A program made the position numbers and the translations under genes. From Areca catechu (taxonomy: Eukaryota; Streptophyta; Magnoliopsida; Arecales; Arecaceae), in contig CM038044.1 in assembly GCA_021397845.1 (NCBI GenBank), positions 84,267,942-84,331,941 on the forward strand: a stretch of DNA of 64,000 bases, given 5' to 3'. Below, piece by piece: positions 10,618-21,082 of the stretch (position 1 is the first letter of the stretch; every line of letters begins with the position of its first letter). Under the pieces are notes generated by a model. That model made no database searches and had not been told where the DNA came from. It saw only the letters and a program-made list of their open reading frames with translations.

Positions 10618-12073
10618 TGATGGGGAACTAATATGCATGCATTTTTTTTTGTATGGTTTACATGTTGAGTTAGGTGATTAATTCCCAAATTTCAGATCAA
10701 AATTATTTGTAGAGAATTTTGTATGAATTTTTGAAGATCAGCATGCAGATTAGGACCTAGAAAAGTAGCAAAGAAGGACCGCCGGGGCTGAGAAGCCTCG
10801 GTTAGGGCAAGTTCTCCTACAATAAAACTACTGGAGGTAGAGGGGTGTACCTGACAATGTCTGTGAAGATCGCAGCGAAGGGGTCTCTCTTTCCTCGACG
10901 GATGCGGCCTGGAAAATCGAGCCAAAGACCCGCGGATACCCGGCTTTCTGCTCGGTGATCCGATTGAGGCTTGGCTGGAGTCGTTGGATTCGTAGTAACT
11001 CAGGGACCTGCAAACGACCTGTCAGGGGTTAGAAAGCTCACAAAGGAACAAGAAAACAAAGTAAAAATAGCAAGGGAAGGCTTCTTTTGGAGTGGGCGTC
11101 CAGGGATCTGAGAGGCTTGTTGGCAGCAGGAAGATGATTGCAACACTAGGAAGAAAAACTCTCACAAACCCCTTTATGCACACAGCAGGGTATCACACCA
11201 CTCAATAGAAGAACTCAAGGTTTTCATTCATCAAAAACTCTCCTCATACAAGAGGCTAGGGTCCCTTAAATAGACCCTAAACCTTGGGCTCCAAGTAAGG
11301 GTACATAAGTCTTTACATAAGAATCCTTTTCCCTCTCAAACCCTAGCTAGAAAATAAGGAAATATTAGGTAGAAAAATCCCTAAAAATTTTTTTGACTTG
11401 GTCAAGACTCCAAGGATGCCTAGGGGGACGTGTTGGGCTTCTAGGAGCAGCAAAAGGTTGGCCCAAAGGGGCTTGGGTGCATAGGTTTGGGCCTTTCGAA
11501 GCTGGGGTGGCCTGGTAGCCAAGTAGATGGAATATTCCCTGGTATCTTGCTTCTTAGGGCCTTGGGCTTGGCACCTGGGCTTGATTTCTTTGGGCTAGGA
11601 TGCAGATGGACCTTTGGAATTATGGATGACCTTATCTATAAATATACTTTGGCATCTGGAAGGGAATCTGGGCATCTGGAGGGCATCTGCAAGAAATCAG
11701 GATTTTCTGAATTTTCCTCCTGGGGTCTTCAAATCTTCAAGCTGGGTTGGACTTGTGCTATACTTCCATGTCTTCAATCTAGTTGGACTTGGTCTTCACT
11801 TGTATGATATAGTCTTGAGTCTTCAGTATGCTTGGACAGGACTCAAAAAAATAAAATAAGCTCAACATGAGCTGACTAGCATTGGACTGAACTAGCTCAA
11901 CATAAGCTGACTAGTACAGAACTGAAATAACAACTCAAAAGACTCAAACAACAACTAAAAAAAAGACTCAGATGGGCTAAGCCCTTATTACAGATGGACT
12001 CAAAAATTATTGATCAATTCACAGAGGGTTGAGAAGCCTCTGCCTTATTCTGGTGCCTTTGGTGTCCGCACCA
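10618..12073 (-). repeat. 3' LTR of element H
   Basis: This is 1456 bp, ending on the plus strand in GGTGTCCGCACCA (element sense TGGTGCGGACACC) and starting TGATGGGGAAC. It matches the right LTR of H and both LTRs of G along its length with scattered substitutions. An open frame of about 106 codons on the antisense strand (11487-11807) recurs in the sister LTRs but has no recognisable domain. Confidence 0.95.
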
Positions 12074-12715
12074 ATTCTCCCGGGGTGGGAGGAACTCGAC
12101 CCTGTCGAGTGAAGATCAGACTGCCTCACATATCTCTCGAGAAGGTCTGGGTTGAGGCATTGCAAGTCCTCTCGAGAAATCTACGAATCGTCCGACTCTG
12201 GCTGGCCTTGCCATCAGATCAGGAAGCATTGATAGTCACGGCCCCGGGTCGTGATGGCTTGATCGTCCAGGATACGCTCGATCCGTTCTCCTCTCTCAGG
12301 CCAATTTGTTAGTGGACACTCTGGGTTAGGGTCACTCACAATGAAAAGGAATAGGTCCAAAGGCCTCACTAGGTAGCACTGCCGGTTCCCTATACTCAAC
12401 CAGGTCTGTAATATTGAAGGTAGAACTAATGCCCAAATCCGAAGGCAAGTCTAACACCTAGGCATTTGATCCAACCTTCTCTATCACATTAAAAGGTCCG
12501 GCTCTGCGAGCATGAAGCTTCTTTTAGGCCTAAGCCTAACCAAGATAAAATCCACTACATCAAATTTTTTGATCCATCTTCGGGAATTAGCCAGTTGTTT
12601 TAACATTAGTGCGGGTGGTGAACATGCTAGGCACATGCAGACTCCTAACAAGATGATGCAAAGGACTCAAACCTACACCTAACATGCTCGACTAAAGAGG
12701 TTTATTAGGTCTTAA
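12074..12715 (-). pseudogene. pol: Integrase C-terminus and chromodomain remnant of H
   Basis: Read on the minus strand, the chromodomain is RIERILDDQAITTRGRDYQ, then FLI, a stop in place of Arg, WQGQPESDD, and a stop in place of the expected Trp before ISREDLQCLNPDLLERYV. Upstream are the integrase-tail words KVIEKVG and FGISSTFNITDLVEYREP. The stops mean this copy cannot be translated as one protein. The block sits directly between the gag-like ORF stop at 12716 and the 3' LTR, as in G, B and F. Confidence 0.85.
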
Positions 12716-13951
12716 CTACCACTTGGGCATGGGGGCATGAGTCGTGGTTGATGGATGACATGCAGAAGAAAATTTGCTAGTAACTCCTAATAAGTGCCAG
12801 AGGGTCTGCCAAAAGTAGGTAGCAAATGGGATGGGCTCTATGGATCCTTGCAACCTAGTAACCTCAACAAAATGTATCCTAATAGTTCTAGACACATGAG
12901 AAAGCTCAGGAAAGGGTAGAAAATAGGAAGTGGGTTCAGAATTACTCTGGTAGGGTGGAGAAAAAGGTTCTGGGTTAGTTGGATAAAGTAGAATCAAAGA
13001 AGGCATGTCAGGGACTAATCCTAGACTAATGAGGTTAACCTTATGGGGTTGCGATATATCTACGGGATTTGTATAATAGAAGGATGGGTTATTAATCTCA
13101 GGAAAGAGGTCCTTAATGGGAACTATAGGAGGAGACTCATCCTGAGGGTACTGATTCAAAGAGATCAGGTCCTTAATAAATTCTTCTGGTTCTTGTATTT
13201 TAGGACTAGACTCTATAATTTGGCTCTCCTCTATGGTTTCCTCAGGTAAGGCTCTAGTAGAAGTACCTAGGTTCTCTTCCTCTATTTGTTCTTCCATTAT
13301 AGCTTTAGGTTGGATATGGTCAAGGTCAACTAGCTCTGGGTTGGTTTCTACCTGGGTATCTACTGGGTCAGCTAATTCTAGGTCTACTAAAGATGTCTCC
13401 TCTTCTCCCTCATACTCATCCACTAGGCTCACATCAGCTTCATACACTTCCGTGTTAATGTAAGCCTTGTGAATCTCAGGAATGGTTGGAGAAGGTCGGC
13501 TAGCAGGAAATTGGTTAGGTTCTGGTCTCTGATTATGGGTACTACTCCTAGTAGGTTCAGGTTGTATAAGGGGTAGTGGCTCACTACTGGGTTCGTATTT
13601 AGGGATACTAATTCTATGGGGTTCAAATTGACTAAGGGAAACCTGACTAGTACTAGGCTGATACTTAGGGGTTATGGGTTCTCTGGGCTCATAGGACAAG
13701 GGTGCAGATCTATGTGTCATGGGATTATAGGATCTGGGGTCATAGGAATTTAGGTCAGTTCTATGGTCAGGTTCTAAGGATGGATCATGGTATGGAGTCC
13801 TCTTAAGGTTGGGCTCTCTATATGGGTCAGGATATTGGATCCTCCTAGGGTTGGACTCCCTATATGGGTCAGAATACTGGGTTCTCCTAGGGTTGGACTC
13901 CCTGTATGGGCTAGAATATTGGGTTCTCCTAGGGTTGGACTCCCTATATGG
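12716..13951 (-). pseudogene. Gag-like ORF of H, C-terminal part
   Basis: The frame is open for about 412 codons down to the stop at 12716. It contains three to four 14-residue repeats of the type PYRESNPRRTQYSD at its start (about 13790-13951), a Pro/Ser/Tyr-rich stretch, the linker EVYEADVSLVDEYEGEEE, an acidic Glu-rich region (EEQIEEENLGTSTRALPEE), and the C-terminal block IRIHFVEVTRLQ with FATYFWQTLWHLLGVTSKFS. No capsid, zinc knuckle or protease motif is visible. The N-terminal part of the same ORF lies at 15624-16191, split off by the TRIM insertion. Function is unknown; an RNA-binding or structural role in a particle is conceivable but not shown by sequence. Confidence 0.8.
13790..13951 (-). 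repeat. Coding 42-bp tandem repeats in the H ORF
   Basis: The units encode variants of PYRESNPRRTQYSD, each 14 residues (42 bp), and end where the TRIM begins. The same array is longer in G. The repeats keep the frame. Confidence 0.85.
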
Positions 13952-14542
13952 ATCAGCCTGCATGAATCTCGGAGCAGCATGAATTTCGGAGCAGCAAATA
14001 AATTTGAAGAATAAATTTAGGATTTATCTTGTATTTGAAATTTAAATTAGGATTTTGTTGGTTAGGATTGAGATATGGATAGGCTTATCTTATCCTATCT
14101 TATATTTGAATTTGATTTATTCTTATCTTTTTATCTTGTATTCAAATTCAAATGAGGGTTGGAAAATCTATAAATATCACCCTCAGCCTTTTGTAATAGG
14201 AGGATGGATGAATAAAATTTCTATTGTTCTGTGTGAAGGATCTGTGTGATCCTAGGGTATCTGTATGATCCCTTCTCCATCTTCCCAGGGTTTCTGTGTG
14301 ATCCCTGATTTTGGGCATCTGTGTGAGCCCAGGGCATCTATGTGAGCCCCTTTGCTATGTGCTTGTTCTTCTAGGGCATCTGTGTGAGCCCCTTTGCTAT
14401 GTGCTTGTTCTTCTTGGGGAATCTATGTGAACCCCAGTATTTTATCTTAACCCTGCACCCTCTTCTTTCCTCCTTTGCAAATCCTAATCCCTGGTGACTT
14501 TCATGCTCACCAGCGATCCAGTCCAATCTCTGTCCCGCATCA
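13952..14542 (+). repeat. 5' LTR of the TRIM (5' end deleted)
   Basis: It matches the right LTR from ATCAGCCTGCATGAATC to CTGTCCCGCATCA. The expected first 17 bases (TGATGAGGAC and TSD side) are absent. TATAAATAT lies at 14169-14177 and AATAAA near 14211. Downstream is a cluster of related units of the type GGGCATCTGTGTGAGCCC (about 14225-14435), including a direct duplication of roughly 45 bases. Confidence 0.9.
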
Positions 14543-15022
14543 AATGGTATCAGAGCTAAAGGATTAGGATTTTTCTGCTTCATCACTGGCCCACTATTCT
14601 CTTTCTTCCCTGTTTCAAATCTCGTCCACGGATCCTTTCCCAACATCGACGTCGGATCATTCTCCCCCCAGCCGTCCTCAACCCCAGCTCCCAGCCACTC
14701 CGTGAAAGACTCTGGTCCGCCGACCTCATCGGAGGGATCACCTCCGAGCCCACCGGCGGTCGTCTTCTTCTCTCCATCAATGACATCTCCCCTGCCTACC
14801 GCCGGCGAGCCCTAACACCTGATTCATCATCGCCCTCAAGCTTCAGATCGAATGCTCCACCGGATCGCCTCAGTGCTCTCTGTTGGCTAGCCGCGTTCCT
14901 CCACCATGGCCGCCACCATCATCAACCTCGCTCAGCATCGGAGTCCTTTTTGATTGGTTTCAGTTCCATCAACCTCGCTCAGCCTGATTCGACGGAGTCG
15001 AGTTCATCCCACCGCAGGAGAA
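14543..15022 (+). other. TRIM internal region, GC-rich, no known domain
   Basis: The first 14 bases hold the primer-binding site. The rest is clearly more GC-rich than anything around it. On the plus strand a frame without ATG stays open from about 14560 to about 15066, roughly 165 codons, rich in Arg, Pro, Ser and His (for example GGITSEPTGGRLLLSIND). I recognise no protein family. It may be a captured piece of a host exon, a remnant of a larger element's leader, or simply GC-rich sequence with few stops. The 3' end has the purine stretch GCAGGAGAA just before the right LTR. Confidence 0.55.
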
Positions 15023-15623
15023 TGATGAGGACATCAGCCTGCATGAATCTCGGAGCAGCATGAATTTCGGAGCAGCAAATAAATTTGAAGAATAAATTTA
15101 GGATTTATCTTGTATTTGAAATTTAAATTAGGATTTTGTTGGTTAGGATTGAGATATGGATAGGCTTATCTTATCCTATCTTATATTTGAATTTGATTTA
15201 TTCTTATCTTTTTATCTTGTATTCAAATTCAAATGAGGGTTGGAAAATCTATAAATATCACCCTCAGCCTTTTGTAATAGGAGGATGGATGAATAAAATT
15301 TCTATTGTTCTGTGTGAAGGATCTGTGTGATCCTAGGGTATCTGTATGATCCCTTCTCCATCTTCCCAGGGTTTCTGTGTGATCCCTGATTTTGGGCATC
15401 TGTGTGAGCCCAGGGCATCTATGTGAGCCCCTTTGCTATGTGCTTGTTCTTCTAGGGCATCTGTGTGAGCCCCTTTGCTATGTGCTTGTTCTTCTTGGGG
15501 AATCTATGTGAACCCCAGTATTTTATCTTAACCCTGCACCCTCTTCTTTCCTCCTTTGCAAATCCTAATCCCTGGTGACTTTCATGCTCACCAGCGATCC
15601 AGTCCAATCCCTGTCCCGCATCA
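15023..15623 (+). repeat. 3' LTR of the TRIM
   Basis: This is 601 bp, starting TGATGAGGACATCAGCC after GGAGAA and ending CCCGCATCA. Its start resembles the TGRTGNGGACACC ends of the Ty3 LTRs nearby. It carries the same TATA box and CTGTGTGA repeat cluster as the left LTR. Confidence 0.9.
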
Positions 15624-16191
15624 TGTTGGTTCTACTAGGCTCATAGGGTATGGGTGCATAGGATCTTTGATCATGGGATCTAGAGTCATAGGATCTAGGT
15701 TCATAGGTTATGGATTCATAGGTTCTAGGTTCATAGGATTTGGAGTCATAAGATCTATAGGTTGTAGGTATACTAGGCTTATAGGGAGAGGGTAAATAGG
15801 ATCTATCTTCCTGGTCTATAAAATCCTGATTGGGTCTTCTAGGACTAACCTTAGGGATTGGGTCATGACGATGGGCTCTCCTAGGTTCAGCCTCAAGGTA
15901 TGGATCAGGGTTTGGGGTCCTCCTAAGTTGAGGGGAATTAGGATTTGGCTCAGACCGTGACCCATGGTTTTTTTCTGGGGTTCCTACCCGGACTTTTAAC
16001 TGATCAAACCTATTGGAAAGATGGTCAATTCTATCATTAGTTTGAATACGAGACTGAGTTAACTAGGTCATCTGGGTAGCCATCTGGGCCATTTGATCAG
16101 CTAGGGCTTTTATTTGAGCTTGTAGATTTTTCATGGGTTCAGACATTTGTGAAGGAGGTGGGTGATATGAAACTCCTGATCTAGTGCTCAT
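15624..16191 (-). pseudogene. Gag-like ORF of H, N-terminal part, TAG at codon 43
   Basis: The start at 16191 gives MSTRSGVSYHPPPSQMSEPM, nearly identical to the start of G and related to A gag. A region with Gln/Met-rich heptads follows (ADQMAQMATQMT), then a TAG at codon 43 (16063-16065). The same frame continues as LTQSRIQTNDRI, a stretch with EAEPRRAHRHDPIPKVSPRR, and Tyr/Ser-rich SYEPRTYESITYEPRSYDSR repeats up to the TRIM insertion. G has no stop here because it lacks the nine bases around the TAG. F has a TAG at the same codon number. The protein is not recognised. Confidence 0.8.
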
Positions 16192-17043
16192 GCAAGACTC
16201 GATCAGACCGACTATAGCTGACTAGACCTAAAGTCCAAACTAGATGCTCAATCAGGGTGGCAAACTAGCCTATAGTAACCCTGTACTCAGCCAGGCAGGT
16301 GTAAGGGGAGTGTTAGGTCCCTGATTGCCAATCAGAGATTGGCCAGGTAGGCGGACCAGCACACAAGCCCTTCGGGATTGAATCCCTAAACCACCGTTCT
16401 AGACACTGAGCACAAGGCACACACAGGTTAACTTGACACAGTGATCTAACACTAGCCCGGACCCGACCAGTTGGTGTCCCTAGCCCACTAGGGCAAATTA
16501 AGTCTAATTAATTTAGGTTAAGGCTTGGGACTGAATGCAAGGGATGTGGTTTTGGGATAAGGAGAGGTGATCAAATCCTCCCCGCATCTGATATAGCAAG
16601 AGTGCCCTTAAAAGTAAATTATGCAATGATGGCAGGCAGATGAGGATGCAAATTAGGGTTTACATATTTTTTTTGGTATTTTTGGAAAATATGTATATTT
16701 TTTTTTGGTATTTTTTTAAATAGAAGAAAATTGCAAATCATGGCCTAATATACTGGAAATATACTAAAATTAAGAAATATGTAAAAACTCCTAAACAAAA
16801 CCCTAAAACTTCCAAACTTGTCTTGCTAAAAAAAATCGAGCCGAAAATTTACAGGCCCTATTTCGGCTTTCAGAAGAATCACAGGTCATAATAAAATCTG
16901 AAAAAATTTATAAAATTACTGTGAATTATGATAAATCCAGGAAAATAAATTTCAGAATTTTTGGAGTTTTTAACATGGAGAAATAATTAAAATAACAGAG
17001 TATATACGGACTGAAAAATTGCAGAAAACAAGCCCTAATCTAA
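16192..17043 (-). other. 5' leader of H
   Basis: The leader block shared with A and G occupies about 16220-16600, including the hairpin CCCTAG-tetraloop-CTAGGG at 16478-16493. The distal part (16620-17040) is AT-rich and non-coding. Confidence 0.75.
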
Positions 17044-17055
17044 GCTCTGATACCA
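17044..17055 (-). promoter_or_regulatory. Primer-binding site of H
   Basis: On the minus strand this reads TGGTATCAGAGC, two bases after the LTR end, matching initiator tRNA-Met. Confidence 0.92.
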
Positions 17056-17057
17056 AA

Positions 17058-18513
17058 TGATGGGGAACTAATATGCATTCAATTTTTTTTGTATGTTTTA
17101 CATGTTGAGTTAGATGATTAATTACCAGATTTTAGATCAAAATTATTTGTAGGGAATTTTGTATAAATTTTTGAAGATCAGCATGCAGATTAGGACCTAG
17201 AAAAGTAGCAAAGAAGGACCGCCGGGGCTGAGAAGCCTCGGTTAGGGCAAGTTCTCCTACAATAAAACTACTGGAGGTAGAGGGGTATACCTGATAATGT
17301 CTGTGAAGATCGCAGTGAAGGGGTCTCTCGTTCCTCGACGGATGCGGCCTGGAAAACCGAGCCAAAGACCCGCGGATACCCAGCTTTCTCCTCGGTGATC
17401 CGATTGAGGCTTGGCTGGAGTCGTTGGATTCGTAGGAACTCAGGGACCTGCAAACGACCTGTCAGGGATTAGAAAGCTCACAAAGGAACAAGAAAACAAA
17501 GTAAAAATAGCAAGGGAAGGCTTCTTTTGGAGTGGGCATCCAGGGATCTGAGAGGCTTGTTGGCAGCAGGAAGATGATTGCAACACTAGGAAGAAAAACT
17601 CTCACAAACCTCTTTATGCACACAGCAGGGTATCACACCACTCAATAGAAGAACTCAAGGTTTTCATTCATCAAAAATTCTCCTCATACAAGAGGCTAGG
17701 GTCCCTTAAATAGACCCTTAACCTTGGGCTCCAAGTAAGGGTACATAAGACTTTACATAAGAATCCTTTTCCCTCTCAAACCCTAGCTAGAAAATACAAA
17801 AATATTAGGTAGAAAAATCCCTAAAAATTTTCTTGACTTGGTCAAGACTCCAAGGACGCCTAGGGGGCCGTGTTGGGCTTCTAGGAGCAGCAAAAGGCCA
17901 GCCCAAAGGGGCTTGGGTGCATGGGTTTGGGCCTCTGGAAGCTGGGTTGGCCTGGTAGCCAGGTAGATGGAATATTCCCTGGTATCTTGCTTCTTAGGGG
18001 CTTGGGCTTGGCACCTGGGCTTGATTTCTTTTGGCTAGGATGCAGATGGACCTCTGGAATCATGGATGACCTTATCTATAAATATACTTTGGCATCTGCA
18101 AGGGAATCTGGGCATTTGGAGGGCATCTGCAAGAAATCAGGGTTTTCTGAATTTTCCTCCTGGGGTCTTCAAATCTTCAAGCTGGGTTGGACTTGTGCTA
18201 TACTTCCATGTCTTCAATCTAGTTGGACTTGGTCTTCACTTGTATGATATAGTCTTGAGTCTTCAGTATGCTTGGACAGGACTCAAAAAAATAAAATAAG
18301 CTCAACATGAGCTGACTAGCATTGGATTGAACTAGCTCAACATAAGCTGACTAGTACAGAACTGAAATAACAACTCAAAAGACTCAAACAAAAACTAAAA
18401 AAAAGACTCAGATGGGCTAAGCCATTATTACAGATGGACTCAAAAATTATTGATCAATTCACAGAGGGTTGAGAAGCCTCTGCCTTATTCTGGTGCCTTT
18501 GGTGTCCGCACCA
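17058..18513 (-). repeat. 5' LTR of element H
   Basis: This is 1456 bp, the same length as the left LTR, with boundaries TGATGGGGAAC (left) and GGTGTCCGCACCA (right). It is followed by the TSD ATATG. A TATA-like TATTTAAG (minus strand) lies at about 17704-17715. Confidence 0.95.
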
Positions 18514-18518
18514 ATATG

Positions 18519-19265
18519 GCGCCATCCACCCTTATGGTCACCTCCTCTTGGTTCACCACATAGGGTCACCTCCCTTGGCCAACCAAGGCAAGAAAGAGAG
18601 AGGGAGTTTGAGGGAAAGAGGACTATTGACTTGCCATGTATTCTAGATAGGGTTTGGGTGGGATTCAAATTCCTATGAAATGTCTTTTGTATCATTACTT
18701 GGGGGGCTAGTTTATGGGTATATATAAGAGGCCCTCTTCTCTTGTATGAAGACTAATTTTATTCATCAAAAAAATATTGAGTTTTCCAACCTCTGCTGTG
18801 TGCTTGTTGTGTGTTAAGGGGAATCTGTGTGAACCCCTTCTTATTCCTAGTCTCTTGCGCCCTGCATCCAGCAGCCATCAAAACCCTAGAAGCCACCTTC
18901 TCCAGCCTTGGTAGCTCAACAGTTAAACCATTCTTCCCTTGCTGGTTTCTAAAATTTTCTTCATCCCTACATTGTTTTCTAACCACTGAAATGTGATTTG
19001 CAGGTCCCTCGAAGCCAACTAATCCAAGATTCCAGCCGAACAGCTTTCGGGCCACCGGCTTGAAAGTCGTGGATCCACGAGGTCTTCGGCTTGATCATCC
19101 AGGCCGCATCCAAGAGTGAAGAGCGACCACTGCAAGGATTCATCATCAAATTCCTGCCAGGTGAACCCCCTTGACTCGCCAGTAGTTGAATTGATGAAGA
19201 ACTAGCCCAACCAAGGCTTCTCAGCCTCGGAGGTCCTTCTTCCTTATCATTTTAAAGGTCTACTT
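18519..19265 (+). repeat. LTR 2 of Ty3 array B, second part, 3' truncated
   Basis: It resumes the LTR interrupted by H (GCGCCATCCACCC) and matches LTR 1 and LTR 3 up to GGTCTACTT. There it stops about 130 bases short of the LTR end and joins integrase-tail sequence. A TATA box TATATATAAG lies at 18719-18728. The primer site, leader and gag-like ORF that should follow are deleted. Confidence 0.9.
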
Positions 19266-19777
19266 TTTAATGTAGTGGATTCTATCATGATTAGGCTTAG
19301 GCCTGAGCAGTTCCCACTCAAGACCGTTAAAAAGCTTCATGCTCGTGGAGCTGTACCATTTAGAGTGATAGAGAAGGTTGGACCCAAAGCCTATGTGTTA
19401 GATTTGCCCCTGGATTTTGGCATTTGTTTTACCTTCAATATCGCAGACCTGGTTGAGTGTAAGGAACCTGCAGCAATACCCAGTGAGGCCTTTGGACCTA
19501 CTGCTTCCCTTGTGAGTGACCCTAGCATAGAGTGTCCACAAATTAATTGGCCTAAGAGAGGAGAACGGATTGAGCGTATCTTGGACGATCAAGCTATGAC
19601 GACCCAAGGCCACAGCTACCAACGTTACCTGGTTCGATGTTAAGGCCGGCCAGAATTAGATGTTTTATGGATTTCTCGAGAGGACTTGCTGTGCCTCGAC
19701 TAGGACCTTCTTAAGAGATATGTGAGCCAATGTGATCCTTACTCAACAGGGTCGAGTTCCTCACACCCCAGGAGAAT
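19266..19777 (+). pseudogene. pol: Integrase C-terminus and chromodomain remnant (array unit 3, deleted)
   Basis: The frame from 19275 reads MDSIMIRLRPEQFPLKTVKK, GAVPFRVIEKVGPKAYVLDL, FGICFTFNIADLVE, then the chromodomain ERIERILDDQAMTTQGHSYQ and RYLVRC, ending in a stop where other copies have WQG. It then resumes in frame with WISREDLLCLD. The chromodomain aromatic-cage positions are thus partly lost. The segment is the only internal sequence left in this array unit; about 3 kb have been deleted relative to unit B. It passes through GGAGAAT into LTR 3. Confidence 0.87.
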
Positions 19778-21082
19778 TGGTGCGGACACCAAAGGCACCA
19801 GAATAAGATAGAGGCTTCTCAACCCTCTATGGATTAATTAGTAGTGTTTGAGTCCAGTTTGTATTAAGGAATTAGCTTATTTTAGTTTTTTCTTTGGCCC
19901 CAGAGTCATGTTGTTTTTGGGCCTCCATCATTTGAGTCTTGTATTCAGAGTTTGATTCACACCAGTAAGGTTTGGATCAGTTAGTCAAGTCATAGTCTAA
20001 GTACTGTAAATGTTAGTCCAAGTCCATTGAAGACTCAATACAAGTGAAGACCAAGCCAGTACAAGTGAAGACCAACCCAGCTTGAAGACATGGAAGACCC
20101 AGCAAGAAAAGTGAAGGCCCTGAAACCCTGGGCGCAGCCTGTAACCTTGGACCACAACTTGGAGCATACTGGGCCACCCAAGGCCCAAGTGGAGCATCAT
20201 ATGGTGCCATCCACCATTATGGCCACCACCTCTTGGTCGGCCACTTAGGGTCACCTCCCTTGGCTGACCAAGGCAAGAAAGAGAGAGGGAGTTTGAGGGA
20301 AAGCGGGCTATTGACTTTCCATGTATTCTAGCAAGGGTTTGGGAGGGATTCAAATTCCTATGAAATTCTTTTGTATCCTTACTTGGGGGCAAGTTTATGG
20401 GTCTATTTAAGAGGCCCCCTTCTCTTGTATGAAGACTAATTTTATTCAAGAAAAAAATATTGAGTTTTCCAACCTTTGTTGTGTGCTTGCTATGTGCTAA
20501 GGAGAATCTATGTGAACCCCTTCTTCTTCCTAGTCTCCTGTGCCCTACCTCTAGCCGCCATCAAAACCCTAGAAGCCAACTTCTCCATCCTTGGCCACTC
20601 AACAATAGCTAAACCATTCTTCCCTTGCTGTTTTCTAAAATTTTATTCATCCCTACATTATTTTCTAACCCCTGACAGATGATTTGCAGGTCCCTCGAAG
20701 CCAATGAATCCAAGATTCCAGTTAGACAGCTTTCGAGCCACTGGCTTGAAAGCAACAGATCTGCGGGGTCTTCGGCTTGATCATCCATGCCACATCCAGG
20801 AGCGAAGAGTGACAACTACAAGGATTCATCATCAAATCCCTGCTAGGTGAACACCCTCGACTCGCCAGTAGCGGTATTGATGGAGAACTAGCCTAACCAG
20901 GGCTTCTCAGCCTCGACAGTCCTTCTTCCTTATCATTTTAAGGGTCTACTTGCATGCTGTTGCTTCTTATTTTTGTATAGAACTCTCTACTTAAATTCTT
21001 GGCCTTATTTTCGGGATTTAGATACCTAACTCAATATCAAAAAATACAAAAATACTTTGCATGCATATTTAGTCCCGCATCA
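19778..21082 (+). repeat. LTR 3 (terminal 3' LTR) of Ty3 array B
   Basis: This is 1305 bp from TGGTGCGGACACC to TAGTCCCGCATCA. It is not followed by a primer site but by RNase H sequence of copia element C, so it is the right end of the array. The flanking TTGTG (21083-21087) would be the TSD; the left end is outside the window. Confidence 0.92.

Larger units (their letters stand above)
13952..15623 (+). mobile_element. TRIM-like LTR element inserted in H
   Basis: This short element has two LTRs that I could find differing by a single T/C near their 3' ends (14529 versus 15610). It has a tRNA-Met primer site two bases after the first LTR (TGGTATCAGAGC, 14545-14556) and a 480-bp internal region without retroviral domains. 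Near identity of the LTRs means a recent insertion. The right flank TGTTG (15624-15628) corresponds to the uninterrupted G sequence, but the left TSD and the first 17 bases of the left LTR are missing, with a TCAG microhomology at the join. Confidence 0.9.
10618..18513 (-). mobile_element. Complete non-autonomous Ty3 element H with nested TRIM
   Basis: H is an LTR retrotransposon on the minus strand, 7896 bp including a 1672-bp nested insertion, so about 6.2 kb by itself. It is bounded by the 5-bp TSD ATATG (10613-10617 and 18514-18518) inside LTR 2 of array B. It has two 1456-bp LTRs, a tRNA-Met primer site, the shared leader, a gag-like ORF and a chromodomain remnant. It lacks protease, RT, RNase H and the integrase core, so movement would need enzymes in trans. 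G at 32859-39112 is the same family. Confidence 0.95.

Noticed and set aside
17921..18247. Open frame of 106-108 codons recurring in the H and G LTRs (also 11487-11807 and 33724-34050), antisense to the elements
   Set aside because: It shows no domain, is truncated in the fourth LTR (38532-38750), and recurs only because these LTRs are recent copies of each other.
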